NCBI RefSeq assembly: GCF_040829825.1
Contig: NZ_JBFOLH010000013.1
Reading direction: 5' to 3' (one strand)
DNA length: 64,000 nt
Origin: Leadbetterella sp040829825
GTDB lineage: Bacteria > Bacteroidota > Bacteroidia > Cytophagales > Spirosomataceae
How positions within the stretch are numbered: the first letter of the stretch is position 1; each line of letters begins with the position of its first letter. The notes below the pieces were generated by a model. That model was not told the DNA's origin. It saw nothing but the letters and a program-made list of their open reading frames with translations, and did no database searches. Below are positions 33,203-42,530 of the stretch, piece by piece. Both the position numbers and the translations under genes were made by a program.

Positions 33203-33562
33203 ATGACTACAATTGATTCGCAAAAGCTGAAGCACGAGCAGATACAATACATCGAATTTCTGTCAAAGGATATTAAGCAGGCCAAAGACTTTTATACGAA
33301 ATGTTTTGGCTGGGAGTTCACAGATTACGGACCAGAATATACCGCATTTACGGGCGACTATGTGGATGGCGGCTTTACTCATGGAGAACCGGTTAACGGA
33401 ACTATCCTGGTAGTGCTCTATACAAAAGATATAGAAGCAACGAAAAGTAAAGTAATAAATGCAGGAGGAATTATCGTTAAAGATACCTTCAGTTTTCCCG
33501 GGGGGAAACGTTTTCAATTTACGGATCCGGATGGTTATGAGCTGGCTGTTTGGTCAGAGTAA
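33203..33562 (+). CDS. VOC (glyoxalase/bleomycin-resistance) family protein
   Basis: 119 residues from the ATG at 33203; the longer frame from the TTG at 33182 is rejected because the -7 element ends at 33184. It has one VOC beta-alpha-beta-beta-beta unit pair: QIQYIEFLSKDIKQAKDFYTKCFGWEFTDYG at the start and GGKRFQFTDPDGYELAVWS at the end, with the usual terminal glutamate replaced by E-L-A-V. The family includes glyoxalases, dioxygenases and drug-binding proteins; the substrate cannot be inferred. The protein is cytoplasmic with no signal peptide. Confidence 0.88.
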   Translation: MTTIDSQKLKHEQIQYIEFLSKDIKQAKDFYTKCFGWEFTDYGPEYTAFTGDYVDGGFTHGEPVNGTILVVLYTKDIEATKSKVINAGGIIVKDTFSFPGGKRFQFTDPDGYELAVWSE

Positions 33563-33578
33563 TTGTTTTTTGTGAAGA

Positions 33579-33870
33579 CTATCTCCCGGTTCTCCATTCC
33601 TGGGGCGTGACCCCGTATTCCTGCCTGAACACCCGTGCAAAATAACCCGGATCCTGGTAGCCGCACTCCAGCGCAGCGGTGGCAATGCTGTTTTCCGGGC
33701 CTAACAGCAGCGTTTTAGCCCTGTATGAGCTCAGGAACGGTGCCGTCCATTAGTTTAACCAGCTCTTTGGTCAGGGTCAGACCGATACCCGTACCTTCGG
33801 TTTTGCGGGTGTGGCTGTTATCGGCCCGGTAGAAACGGTCAAACACATAGGGCAGCTCTTCCGCAAGGCC
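33579..33870 (-). pseudogene. Remnant of a hybrid two-component/AraC regulator
   Basis: Reading leftward, 33870-33735 encodes the end of a histidine-kinase ATPase domain (GLAEELPYVFDRFYRADN, KTEGTGIGLTLTKELVKLM). It runs into a stop at about 33715. In another frame, 33730-33579 encodes the end of an AraC-type helix-turn-helix (AKTLLLGPENSIATAALECG, QDPGYFARVFRQEYG, then VTPQEWRTGR and stop). The order ATPase then AraC is that of Bacteroidota hybrid two-component systems, but the receiver and first half of the HTH are missing. This is a deletion derivative of a much larger gene (family members exceed 1300 residues). The 5' side is cut off at about 33870. Confidence 0.85.
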
Positions 33871-34236
33871 ATGTACGCCTGGGAAAGAGGAGATATTGAT
33901 CAATACATGAGCTACTACGGCGAAAATGCCGAATTTTATGACATCAACACGGAATGGGGAAAAACACGCACAAAAGCGGAAGAAAGAGCCAATATCGGGC
34001 AATTCCGGGATCTTTTTGAAATCAAAAGCATAGACATGGTGGGTTACCCGGATTACCTGGAATATGAAATGGACAATGGCCGGGAAGTGCTCTCCTGGTG
34101 GAAAATGAACCTGGTACGGAAGTCGGATAAAAAGGCCATTACCCTGCCGGTACACCTGAGCATGGGTTTTGACGAAAACGGGAAGATCATTTCCGAATCA
34201 GCGTATTACAGCGAGAGCATGCTGATGAAGCAGTAG
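33811..34236 (+). CDS. NTF2/SnoaL-like protein, 5' end abutting the regulator remnant
   Basis: The frame runs from a GTG at 33811; the first ATG is at 33871. From about residue 18 on it reads as an NTF2/SnoaL-like domain (AMYAWERGDIDQYMSYYGENAEFYDINTEW...SMGFDENGKIISESAYYSE). The first 18-20 codons lie exactly opposite the kinase remnant on the other strand. They are therefore probably not original coding sequence, and the gene may have lost its true start in the rearrangement that truncated the regulator. Function unknown: the fold is used by small enzymes and binding proteins. It may be non-functional. Confidence 0.5.
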   Translation: MAVIGPVETVKHIGQLFRKAMYAWERGDIDQYMSYYGENAEFYDINTEWGKTRTKAEERANIGQFRDLFEIKSIDMVGYPDYLEYEMDNGREVLSWWKMNLVRKSDKKAITLPVHLSMGFDENGKIISESAYYSESMLMKQ

Positions 34237-34244
34237 GTGATCTG

Positions 34245-35015
34245 TCATCTCTTTTTGCTCAGATCCCGGATCGTAATATTCCGGAAATCAATTTCCTGGC
34301 CTTCGCTCTGGAGCCCGATATAACCGGAGGTCAGCGGTTTTCCGGGGATAAAAATCTTCGGGTCGGCACCGTTCACTACGCCGCCGCCGATGGTGGGTTT
34401 CGTATATTCCAGCACCACTTCCCCGTTAATAAGGTGCTGCACCAGCGAATCGCCGTAAACGATCAGCTCGGCTCTGATCCATTCGTCGGGCTTATAGGTT
34501 TTTGAGCGGGAGTCGATGCAGTGGCGCGGGTCTTTCTGTCCCTGGTAAACCACATCGGTGCCCGGCGAGCACATGTTCCCGGTAGGGCGGGGTACGCCCG
34601 GCTTTTCTTCGGCCAGGAGCTGCATCTCCACCGAAATGGGCCAGTCCTGCTCTTTCAGGATAGTAGCCGGATCCTGGGAATGAAACATCACCCCTGAATT
34701 CAGGTGGGTGTACGAGGGGGCATCTTCCCGCCAGATGCCGTTGAACCGGTATTCCAGCGTCAGGTGAAAATGGGAATAGGGCGTCTTGTAAAACAGGTGA
34801 CCGTAGCGTTCATTGAACTGATCGTAGCCGTCGTAGCGCACCTTGATGAGGTCGTCTTCCACCCGGAACGTGTTGGCATAATTGTCGCCATATTCATGGT
34901 GATGGATCTTGGGCGTCCAGCCGTCCAGGTTTTTACCGTTAAAAATCGATTTTTCTTTGGTGGTACTGCAGGAACACACCACTAGTGCAAGAATAAGTAC
35001 ACTCAATAATCGCAT
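34245..35015 (-). CDS. DUF1080 (3-keto-disaccharide hydrolase-like) lipoprotein
   Basis: 256 residues. The N-terminus MRLLSVLILALVVCSCSTTKEKS is a lipoprotein signal with Cys in the lipobox region (LVVCSC). The body is the DUF1080 concanavalin-like fold: SIFNGKNLDGWTPKIHHHEYGDN at the start, HLNSGVMFHSQDP in the middle and GYIGLQSEGQEIDFRNITIRDL at the end. Family members are secreted and linked to sugar breakdown; some are annotated as 3-keto-disaccharide hydrolases. It is divergent from the DUF1549/DUF1553 gene, with a 314-bp gap, and the cluster composition suggests a common pathway. Confidence 0.92.
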   Translation of the reverse strand: MRLLSVLILALVVCSCSTTKEKSIFNGKNLDGWTPKIHHHEYGDNYANTFRVEDDLIKVRYDGYDQFNERYGHLFYKTPYSHFHLTLEYRFNGIWREDAPSYTHLNSGVMFHSQDPATILKEQDWPISVEMQLLAEEKPGVPRPTGNMCSPGTDVVYQGQKDPRHCIDSRSKTYKPDEWIRAELIVYGDSLVQHLINGEVVLEYTKPTIGGGVVNGADPKIFIPGKPLTSGYIGLQSEGQEIDFRNITIRDLSKKR

Positions 35016-35329
35016 AAATCAGTTTTTTCAAGAGTAAAAATACCAGAAAATTATCGCCTTCTAAGTAAAATAAGAAGAAATGTACCTTATATCACAAAAT
35101 AGTCCGTCTGTAAAATTTGATTTAGCTTAGGCATTTGAAAGTTTCTTAAATAGTTGGAAATCAAATTTTTCAGGAGGGCATTATTTTGTGAATGTTTTTT
35201 TGCTTACTTTTTTTTTATGAAAAAGTAAGTCCGTCTGAAAGACAAATTGCTTTTTACAAAGATTTTTTATAAATATCCCACGAATCCATAAAAATATTTA
35301 CTAACTTTATTCCCAGGCATTTTCATTTC
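35016..35329. other. AT-rich divergent intergenic region
   Basis: 314 bp with no ORF. It contains inverted repeats AAATTTGATTT (35113-35123) / AAATCAAATTT (35158-35168) and CTTACTTTTT (35203-35212) / AAAAAGTAAG (35220-35229), and a direct repeat AGTCCGTCTG at 35101 and 35228. TAACTTTA (35302-35309) is a near-consensus -7 element 20 bp before the ATG at 35330. These are plausible control elements for the divergent DUF1080 and DUF1549 genes. Confidence 0.4.
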
Positions 35330-37615
35330 ATGCGGATCAGGTATTTCTTACTCATCTTAACGGGTTGGGCAGCATGGGGCTGTCAGCACCGCGGAAGCCA
35401 ACGGGCCGACAGCACCGCGGAGGTAGACTATAATTACCATATCCGCCCGATACTCTCGGATAAATGCTTCAAATGCCACGGTCCGGACGCCAATACCCGT
35501 GAAGCAGGCTTACGGCTGGACACACCGGAAGGAGCTTACGCCGCCTTGAAAGACAACCCCCATGGCCGGGCCCTGGTACCCGGTAATCCGGCTGCTTCAG
35601 AGATCTATTTACGGATCACGGCGAAAGACATTTCCCAACGTATGCCGCCGGCAGAGGCTAACCTCACCCTCACGGAAGAAGAGATCACGCTCATCAAAAA
35701 ATGGATAGAGCAGGGCGGAAAATACAAGCCGCACTGGGCGTTTATCCCGCCCCGGAAAACCGGGCTGCCGGAGGCAGACAACGACTGGGTACGCAACGAA
35801 ATTGATTATTTCACCTATTCAAAAATGCGGTCTGCCGGCTTGGAGCCGTCAGAAGAAGCCGGAAAAGAAGCTCTGTTGAAGCGGGTGAGCCTGGATCTCA
35901 CCGGTTTACCGCCATCGGTAGAAATGCAGGACCGGTTTCTGAAAGACAAAAGCCCGGGGGCCTATGAAAAAATAGTAGATGAGCTGCTGCAAAGCCCGCA
36001 TTACGGTGAGCAGATGGCCCTCGACTGGATGGATGTGGCGCGCTATGCCGACTCACACGGTTACCAGGACGACGGCCTGCGGACCATGTGGCCCTGGCGC
36101 GACTGGGTGATTCATGCCTTCAATGAGAATTATTCCTATGAAAAATTTGTGACTTACCAGCTGGCCGGAGACCTGATCAAAGACAGGAACGCCGAGAGCA
36201 TACTGGCCACCGGCTTCAACCGGAACCATAAAATCACCCAGGAGGGCGGCGTTATAGATGAAGAATACCGTTCCGAATATGTGACTGACCGGACCAATAC
36301 CTTCGGAAAAGCATTTCTTTCCCTGACGTTTGAATGCGCCAAATGCCACGACCACAAGTATGATCCCATCAGCCAGAAAGACTATTTCCGTACCTATGCC
36401 TTTTTTAACCAGGTACCTGAGAAAGGACTTTTCGGCACCATTGATGCCTCTTTTGCCGATCCACCTAACCTGAAGATCGGGCAGGACGAGATCAGGGGTA
36501 TCTTGAACTTCATCCATAAGAAAGATACAGCTGACGTATACGTAATGGTCATGAAAGACTCGGTGGGATTGCGGAAAACCCACCTCCTGGAGCGGGGCAA
36601 CTACGATACGCCCGGCGTGGAGGTAACGCCCGGCCTGCCGGAGAAAGTGTTGCCCTTTACGGCTTCTCGTTATGGCAATAACCGCGAAGGACTGGTGAAA
36701 TGGATGTTTGATCCGAAAAATCCGCTGACCGACCGGGTGTGGGTGAACCGGCTCTGGGCCCGTTTTTTCGGACGGGGAATTGTGGCCACCACCGGTGATT
36801 TCGGCATGCAGGGCGACCTGCCCACGCACCCGGAGCTTCTCGACTGGCTGGCCGTAGATTTCCGGGAACATCATCGTGACGTTAAACGCCTCGTGAAAAC
36901 CCTGGTCACCTCGGCCACGTACCGCCAGAGTTCAAAGGTAACCCGGCAGCACCTGGAAAAAGACCCGCTGAACCGCTACCTGGCCCGCAGCAGCCGCACC
37001 CGCCTGAAAGCCGAGCTGGTGCGCGACCTGGCCCTGTCTTCCTCGGGCCTGCTGAACCCGGAGATCGGCGGTCCCAGCATCAAACCCTACCAGCCCGAAG
37101 GCATCTGGGAGAAATCTACCTCCGGCCGCGGCAGCCTGGCCCGTTATGTGCAGGACGAAGGCAATGACCTTTACCGGCGCGGAATGTACGTCTTTATCAA
37201 GCGCACCGTTCCGCCACCCAATATGCTCATCTTTGATGCCAGTAACCGTGATCAGTGCGAAGTAAACCGCCTGGCTACCAACACCCCGCTCCAGGCGCTG
37301 GTCATGCTGAACGATCCCGTGATACAGGAGGCCTCACGGGTGCTGGCCCAGAAAATGGCCGGCCAGCCGGCCGACCAGGTGCTCAGGGAGGTATTCCGGA
37401 AGATCATTTGCCGGGAGCCGGACAGCCGGGAACTGAAAGTGCTGGCGGGCTTTTGGGACCAGGAGACCGCCCGTATCCGGAAGCTGAAAAAGCCGGACCT
37501 GCTGAAAGTAGGGGAGTATCGCGATATCCCGGTAAAAGAATATGAAAAAACAGTGGCGCTCATGTATACCGTTCAAATGATATACAACATGGAGGAGGCC
37601 ATAGTACGGATATAG
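35330..37615 (+). CDS. DUF1549/DUF1553 protein with planctomycete-type cytochrome c domain
   Basis: 761 residues. A lipoprotein-type signal (MRIRYFLLILTGWAAWGCQH, Cys18) is followed by a PSCyt1 cytochrome c domain with CxxCH at 46-50 (DKCFKCHGPDANTREAGLRLD) and a distal Met in SQRMPP. DUF1549 follows (about 155-360; ARYADSHGYQDDGLRTMWPWRDWVI...), with a second CxxCH (FECAKCHDHKYDPI, about residue 336). DUF1553 spans about 455-740 (DPKNPLTDRVWVNRLWARFFGRGIVATTGDFG...). The combination is known from planctomycetes and Bacteroidota, always next to DUF1501. A role in periplasmic oxidation of sugars or sulfated polymers is proposed, not proven. It leads a three-gene operon (DUF1501 and a membrane cytochrome follow). 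Confidence 0.95.
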   Translation: MRIRYFLLILTGWAAWGCQHRGSQRADSTAEVDYNYHIRPILSDKCFKCHGPDANTREAGLRLDTPEGAYAALKDNPHGRALVPGNPAASEIYLRITAKDISQRMPPAEANLTLTEEEITLIKKWIEQGGKYKPHWAFIPPRKTGLPEADNDWVRNEIDYFTYSKMRSAGLEPSEEAGKEALLKRVSLDLTGLPPSVEMQDRFLKDKSPGAYEKIVDELLQSPHYGEQMALDWMDVARYADSHGYQDDGLRTMWPWRDWVIHAFNENYSYEKFVTYQLAGDLIKDRNAESILATGFNRNHKITQEGGVIDEEYRSEYVTDRTNTFGKAFLSLTFECAKCHDHKYDPISQKDYFRTYAFFNQVPEKGLFGTIDASFADPPNLKIGQDEIRGILNFIHKKDTADVYVMVMKDSVGLRKTHLLERGNYDTPGVEVTPGLPEKVLPFTASRYGNNREGLVKWMFDPKNPLTDRVWVNRLWARFFGRGIVATTGDFGMQGDLPTHPELLDWLAVDFREHHRDVKRLVKTLVTSATYRQSSKVTRQHLEKDPLNRYLARSSRTRLKAELVRDLALSSSGLLNPEIGGPSIKPYQPEGIWEKSTSGRGSLARYVQDEGNDLYRRGMYVFIKRTVPPPNMLIFDASNRDQCEVNRLATNTPLQALVMLNDPVIQEASRVLAQKMAGQPADQVLREVFRKIICREPDSRELKVLAGFWDQETARIRKLKKPDLLKVGEYRDIPVKEYEKTVALMYTVQMIYNMEEAIVRI

Positions 37616-37624
37616 AATAGCCCT

Positions 37625-37732
37625 CAGCAATCAGCTGTCAGCAATCAGTTCTCAAAATGCTGATAAATAAAGCGAAGCGCCTCCCGGCGGTCCGCCGCGC
37701 GGCTGAAAGCTGATTACTGAAGGCTGAAAGCT
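37625..37732. repeat. Short interspersed repeat of CAGCAATCAG / GGCTGAAAGCT type
   Basis: CAGCAATCAG occurs at 37625 and 37639, and GGCTGAAAGCT at 37701 and 37722, flanking a GC-rich centre (CCCGGCGGTCCGCCGCG). This resembles dispersed CAGC/GCTGA-rich intergenic repeats seen in many Bacteroidota genomes. It sits between two genes of one operon, 8 bp from the next ATG. Confidence 0.5.
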
Positions 37733-37739
37733 TTTTACA

Positions 37740-39179
<1,440 letters not shown>

Positions 39180-39183
39180 ACCT

Positions 39184-41265
39184 ATGCGGAGAATCCCGGA
39201 ATACCTCCTGATATTTTTGAACTGCCTGCTGGCCGTTCTGGTGATCTTTGAAAACCGGCTGCAGCTACCGCAGGCGCTGGCCTTTACGGGGCGTTTGCAC
39301 CCGGTGATCCTGCATTTGCCCATCGGGCTTTGGGCCGGGGTGATCCTTCTTTACCTGCTGCGGCACCGGGTTACCGGGTACAGGGCCCTGCTGCTGATCT
39401 TCCTGCAGGTGACCGCTGTTTGTATGACCCTTACCGCCCTGGCCGGAATGACCCTGGCCCTCGGTGGCGATTACGATACAGTAGAGGTCGCCGGGCATAA
39501 ATATGCCGGGGTAGTGCTCAGCGGCCTGCTCTGGCTCACGGTTATCTTCTTTGACCGGATCAGCACGCGGGGCTGGCCGGTGGTGCTTGGCCTGGCCAGC
39601 GTGCTCCTCGTTCTGACGGGCCACCGGGGCGGAGAGCTGACGCACGGCAAAGACTTCCTGTCGTTTCAGCCGGCAGCCACTCCCGTCCAGCCGGATGACG
39701 TATATGCGGCCCTGGTAGCCCCGCTTCTGAAAGAAAAATGCAGCTCCTGCCACAGGGCCGGCAAGACCAAAGGCGGCCTGAGCCTGGAATCGGTAGCGAT
39801 GATGGTAAAAGGCGGAGAGAACGGCCCGGCCATAGAAGCGGGCAAAGCCCTTGAAAGCCACCTGATGAAACGGATCTTCCTGCCCCTGGAAGACAAAAAG
39901 CATATGCCGCCCCGCCAGAAAACCCAGCTTACAGAATCGGAAATGGAAATCCTGACGGCCTGGATTAACGAGGGTGCTCCTGAAAAAATGAGCTTTGCGC
40001 AGTTGCAGCCTGACTCGCCCCTGAGAAAATACCGGCAGCAGGAGCCGGAAGAAAAATACACTTTCCCGGCTGCCGGCCCGGAAACGCTGGCGGAGATCAA
40101 TACCCCGTTTTGCAGGGTCACGCCCCTGGCGGTGAACAGCCCGGCTCTGCGGGCCTCGTTCTTTGTAAAGACTAAATTTGACCCGCAACAGTTGGAAAAG
40201 CTGCTGCAGGTAAAAGAGCAGCTGGTAGAGCTCAACCTCAGCAAAATGCCGGTAAAAGATGCCGACCTGAAAGTGCTGGCCCAATTTAAAAACCTCCGGC
40301 ACCTGAATCTCAGCAGCACAGAGGTTACCGGGAGCGTCCTGGGCTACCTGAAAGATCTCAAAAACCTGGAGTCGGTCTCACTGGCCAATACACGCTTACA
40401 GGATCCTGACCTGGCGGTGCTGGCCCGGCTGAATGCGGTTTACCTTTGGGAAAGCGGCTTTACGGCCGCCGACAAAGACCGGCTGAAAAAACTGAACCCG
40501 GCCATACAGCTGGATACCGGCCAGAGAGAAAATGAGCGGATTGCCATCAATCCGCCCGAAAGCACACAGAAAAAAGCGTTCCTGGCCGCCGGGACCCCGG
40601 TAGTTTTAAAGCATGCTTTGCCCGGTGTGCTGATCCGGTATACCCGTGACGGTTCGGTACCCGACAGCACCCACGGAGAAACGTATACCCAACCCCTTAC
40701 CGTGCACGGCCGTACCCAGATCAAAGCCCGGGCCTTTAAAGAAGGCTGGCTGGGCAGCACGGTGCTTGAGCTGGATTACCTCGTGAACGGTGTAACGCCC
40801 GACTCCGCGGCTCTCTCCACTCCGCCTGCTCCTCAATACACCGCCAAAGGCGCCCGCAGCCTGTATGACCGGGTGAAAGGCGATCCCGATAATTTCCTGG
40901 ATAAAACCTGGCTGGGCTACCGGGAAAAACCGCTGGAAGCTGTATTTTTCTTCTTCAGGCCTCAGGAGCTGAGAAACGTAACGGTAAGCATGCTGGAGAA
41001 AGTGGATTCCTATATTATGCCACCCAAAAGTATTGAAGTTTGGGGCAAGGCTGTATCCGGGAAAGAGCAGCTGCTCGGAAAAATTTCACCTGTTCAGCCC
41101 ACGGCCGGGCGTCCCCGGAAAACCACCTTTTGGGATATCGCGATACCCCCGCAGAAATACAGTGAGATCAGGCTCCGGGTCAGCAACGTGAACCCCTTAC
41201 CCGCCTGGCACGCAGGCAAAGGCACTCCGGCATGGGTATTTGTAGATGAAGTGGTTTTTAACTGA
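39184..41265 (+). CDS. Membrane-bound cytochrome c / LRR / chitobiase-C multidomain protein
   Basis: 693 residues from the ATG at 39184 (a TTG at 39172 is in frame but overlaps the previous stop). Four membrane helices (about 5-160) resemble DUF2231-type membrane proteins (GRLHPVILHLPIGLW). A PSCyt1 cytochrome c domain has CxxCH near 185 (EKCSSCHRAGKTKGGLSLES) and KKHMPP as the Met side. Next come a short leucine-rich stretch (LVELNLSKMPVKDADLKVLAQFKNLRHLNLSST), a chitobiase/FN3-like domain (GVLIRYTRDGSVPDSTHGETYTQPLTV) and a discoidin-like end. It may pass electrons from the DUF1549 protein to the respiratory chain. Third gene of the operon, 4 bp after DUF1501. Confidence 0.88.
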   Translation: MRRIPEYLLIFLNCLLAVLVIFENRLQLPQALAFTGRLHPVILHLPIGLWAGVILLYLLRHRVTGYRALLLIFLQVTAVCMTLTALAGMTLALGGDYDTVEVAGHKYAGVVLSGLLWLTVIFFDRISTRGWPVVLGLASVLLVLTGHRGGELTHGKDFLSFQPAATPVQPDDVYAALVAPLLKEKCSSCHRAGKTKGGLSLESVAMMVKGGENGPAIEAGKALESHLMKRIFLPLEDKKHMPPRQKTQLTESEMEILTAWINEGAPEKMSFAQLQPDSPLRKYRQQEPEEKYTFPAAGPETLAEINTPFCRVTPLAVNSPALRASFFVKTKFDPQQLEKLLQVKEQLVELNLSKMPVKDADLKVLAQFKNLRHLNLSSTEVTGSVLGYLKDLKNLESVSLANTRLQDPDLAVLARLNAVYLWESGFTAADKDRLKKLNPAIQLDTGQRENERIAINPPESTQKKAFLAAGTPVVLKHALPGVLIRYTRDGSVPDSTHGETYTQPLTVHGRTQIKARAFKEGWLGSTVLELDYLVNGVTPDSAALSTPPAPQYTAKGARSLYDRVKGDPDNFLDKTWLGYREKPLEAVFFFFRPQELRNVTVSMLEKVDSYIMPPKSIEVWGKAVSGKEQLLGKISPVQPTAGRPRKTTFWDIAIPPQKYSEIRLRVSNVNPLPAWHAGKGTPAWVFVDEVVFN

Positions 41266-41356
41266 AGGCCGTAGATGCAGAGCGCTGGTAAAAATGATCA
41301 AATAGCGGAAATGTTATAAATTCTTCGGAAATTGTCCCGGATATAGAAAAGCAGGA

Positions 41357-41974
41357 ATGAACGTAAGAACCGACAAAGACCGGAACAGACTCCCTTACGA
41401 CGGGACCGTAAATTATTACGGAAAACTTCTGAAGAAAGAAGAGGCAGACTTTTACCTGGAGAGATTGCTGGAAACCATTGAATGGCGGAATGACGAAGCC
41501 GTTATTTTCGGCAGGAGAATCATCACCAAACGGAAAGTGGCGTGGTATGGTGACAAGCCTTTTGAATATACCTATTCCAATACCACCAAATATGCTTTAC
41601 CCTGGACAAACGAACTGCTGGAGCTTAAAAGCATTGTGGAGAAGGAAACCGGCGAAAGCTTTAACTCCTGCCTGCTTAATCTATACCATACGGGTGAAGA
41701 AGGCATGGCCTGGCACAGTGACGGAGAAGCCGATCTGAAAAAAAACGGGGCAATTGGTTCATTGAGCCTTGGTGCTGAAAGAAAATTTGCCTTTAAACAT
41801 AAGCAAAGCGGTGAAAAAGCAGAGCTGATCCTGGAGCACGGCAGCCTCCTGGTCATGAAAGATACAACCCAGACCCACTGGCTTCACCGCCTGCCCCCTA
41901 CCAAAAAAATAACGGCACCGAGGGTAAACCTGACCTTCAGGACAATTGTAGAGCCTTATACCCCTGCTGTATGA
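41357..41974 (+). CDS. AlkB-like alpha-ketoglutarate-dependent dioxygenase
   Basis: 205 residues, as for short AlkB homologues. The metal triad is H120-x-D122 (MAWHSDGEADL) and H177 (QTHWLHRLPPT); the 2-oxoglutarate arginines R189 and R195 lie in the RVNLTFR motif. An upstream substrate-loop segment reads RRIITKRKVAWYGD. The family repairs N-alkylated DNA or RNA bases by oxidative demethylation. No signal peptide; cytoplasmic. It stands alone, 91 bp after the cytochrome operon. No Ada or AlkA is nearby. Confidence 0.93.
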   Translation: MNVRTDKDRNRLPYDGTVNYYGKLLKKEEADFYLERLLETIEWRNDEAVIFGRRIITKRKVAWYGDKPFEYTYSNTTKYALPWTNELLELKSIVEKETGESFNSCLLNLYHTGEEGMAWHSDGEADLKKNGAIGSLSLGAERKFAFKHKQSGEKAELILEHGSLLVMKDTTQTHWLHRLPPTKKITAPRVNLTFRTIVEPYTPAV

Positions 41975-42098
41975 CCGGGTCGTCAATCCGGAGTTCAAGA
42001 TGCATTATTTTGCCGTCAGGTTTATCATATCTTCTCTGAACTTTGGCGTCAAATATGTCGGCCAATAGGTTAATCATTCTTTCCGCATCGTCCACCAT
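41937..42098 (-). CDS. Possible 53-residue ORF
   Basis: A small frame from ATG at 42098 to TGA at 41937 reads MVDDAERMINLLADIFDAKV....DPVIQQGYKALQLS. It overlaps the 3' end of the AlkB-like gene by 38 bp. The amino-acid composition is protein-like, but I recognise no family and see no clear ribosome-binding site. It could be the end of a lost gene or chance. Confidence 0.2.
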   Translation of the reverse strand: MVDDAERMINLLADIFDAKVQRRYDKPDGKIMHLELRIDDPVIQQGYKALQLS

Positions 42099-42204
42099 AA
42101 ACTAGGGGGAGACTGAATTATAATTTGCCGGCTTGAAATGATTAGTCATAATTATTTATGTTTTCTTTTTATACGCAGAACCGCCAGACAAAGAATTATC
42201 TCAT

Positions 42205-42247
42205 AAAAAAACAGGAAAAGCGATAGTTGTAATCACTTTTCCTGTTT
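42205..42247 (-). terminator. Terminator after tRNA-Arg
   Basis: Perfect 12-bp arms (AAACAGGAAAAG 42209-42220, CTTTTCCTGTTT 42236-42247). On the minus strand the stem ends in a T-run (plus 42205-42210). It starts 3 bases after the tRNA 3' end. Confidence 0.85.
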
Positions 42248-42249
42248 AG

Positions 42250-42321
42250 TGGTCCCAGCGGGAATCGAACCCACATCTAAAGTTTAGGAAACTTCTATTC
42301 TATCCGTTGAACTATGGAACC
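42250..42321 (-). tRNA. tRNA-Arg (anticodon CCU)
   Basis: On the minus strand the acceptor GGTTCCA pairs with TGGGACC (one G-U), discriminator A. The D-arm contains AGTTCAACGGATAGAAT, the anticodon stem-loop is GAAGT-TTCCTAA-ACTTT with anticodon CCT, and the T-arm is GTGGG-TTCGATT-CCCGC. CCA is not encoded. 72 nt without CCA. A terminator follows at once and a GACATTTG -7-like element lies 17 bp upstream. Confidence 0.95.
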
Positions 42322-42337
42322 TTCTCGTTTCGGACTG

Positions 42338-42345
42338 CAAATGTC
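42338..42345 (-). promoter_or_regulatory. -7-like element of the tRNA gene
   Basis: GACATTTG on the minus strand, one base off TAnnTTTG, about 17 bp before the tRNA. It supports GAnnTTTG as a usable variant, as proposed for the giant surface genes. Confidence 0.4.
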
Positions 42346-42380
42346 GGAAAACTTGCGCTAATTTGAAAATATACACCAAC

Positions 42381-42405
42381 AAAAATCCCCGGCAGTACCG
42401 GGGAT
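42381..42405 (-). terminator. Terminator after lgt-proA
   Basis: ATCCCCGG (42385-42392), loop CAGTA, CCGGGGAT (42398-42405). On the minus strand the hairpin is followed by TTTTTGT. It lies 126 bp after the proA stop. Confidence 0.8.
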
Positions 42406-42530
42406 CTTTGAAGATTATTACCAATATGTATGAAGATAAATGCTGTTTGATCTCCGTTGCAAAATTGCATCGGCAGTATTAACTGAATATTACGGGAGTA
42501 TTAAGAATTGCGACCGTTAGCTTATTTCAT

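Noticed and set aside
39265..40302. 345-residue open frame on the minus strand
   Set aside because: It lies wholly inside the membrane cytochrome gene, which has clear domain homology; no recognisable motif on the antisense strand.
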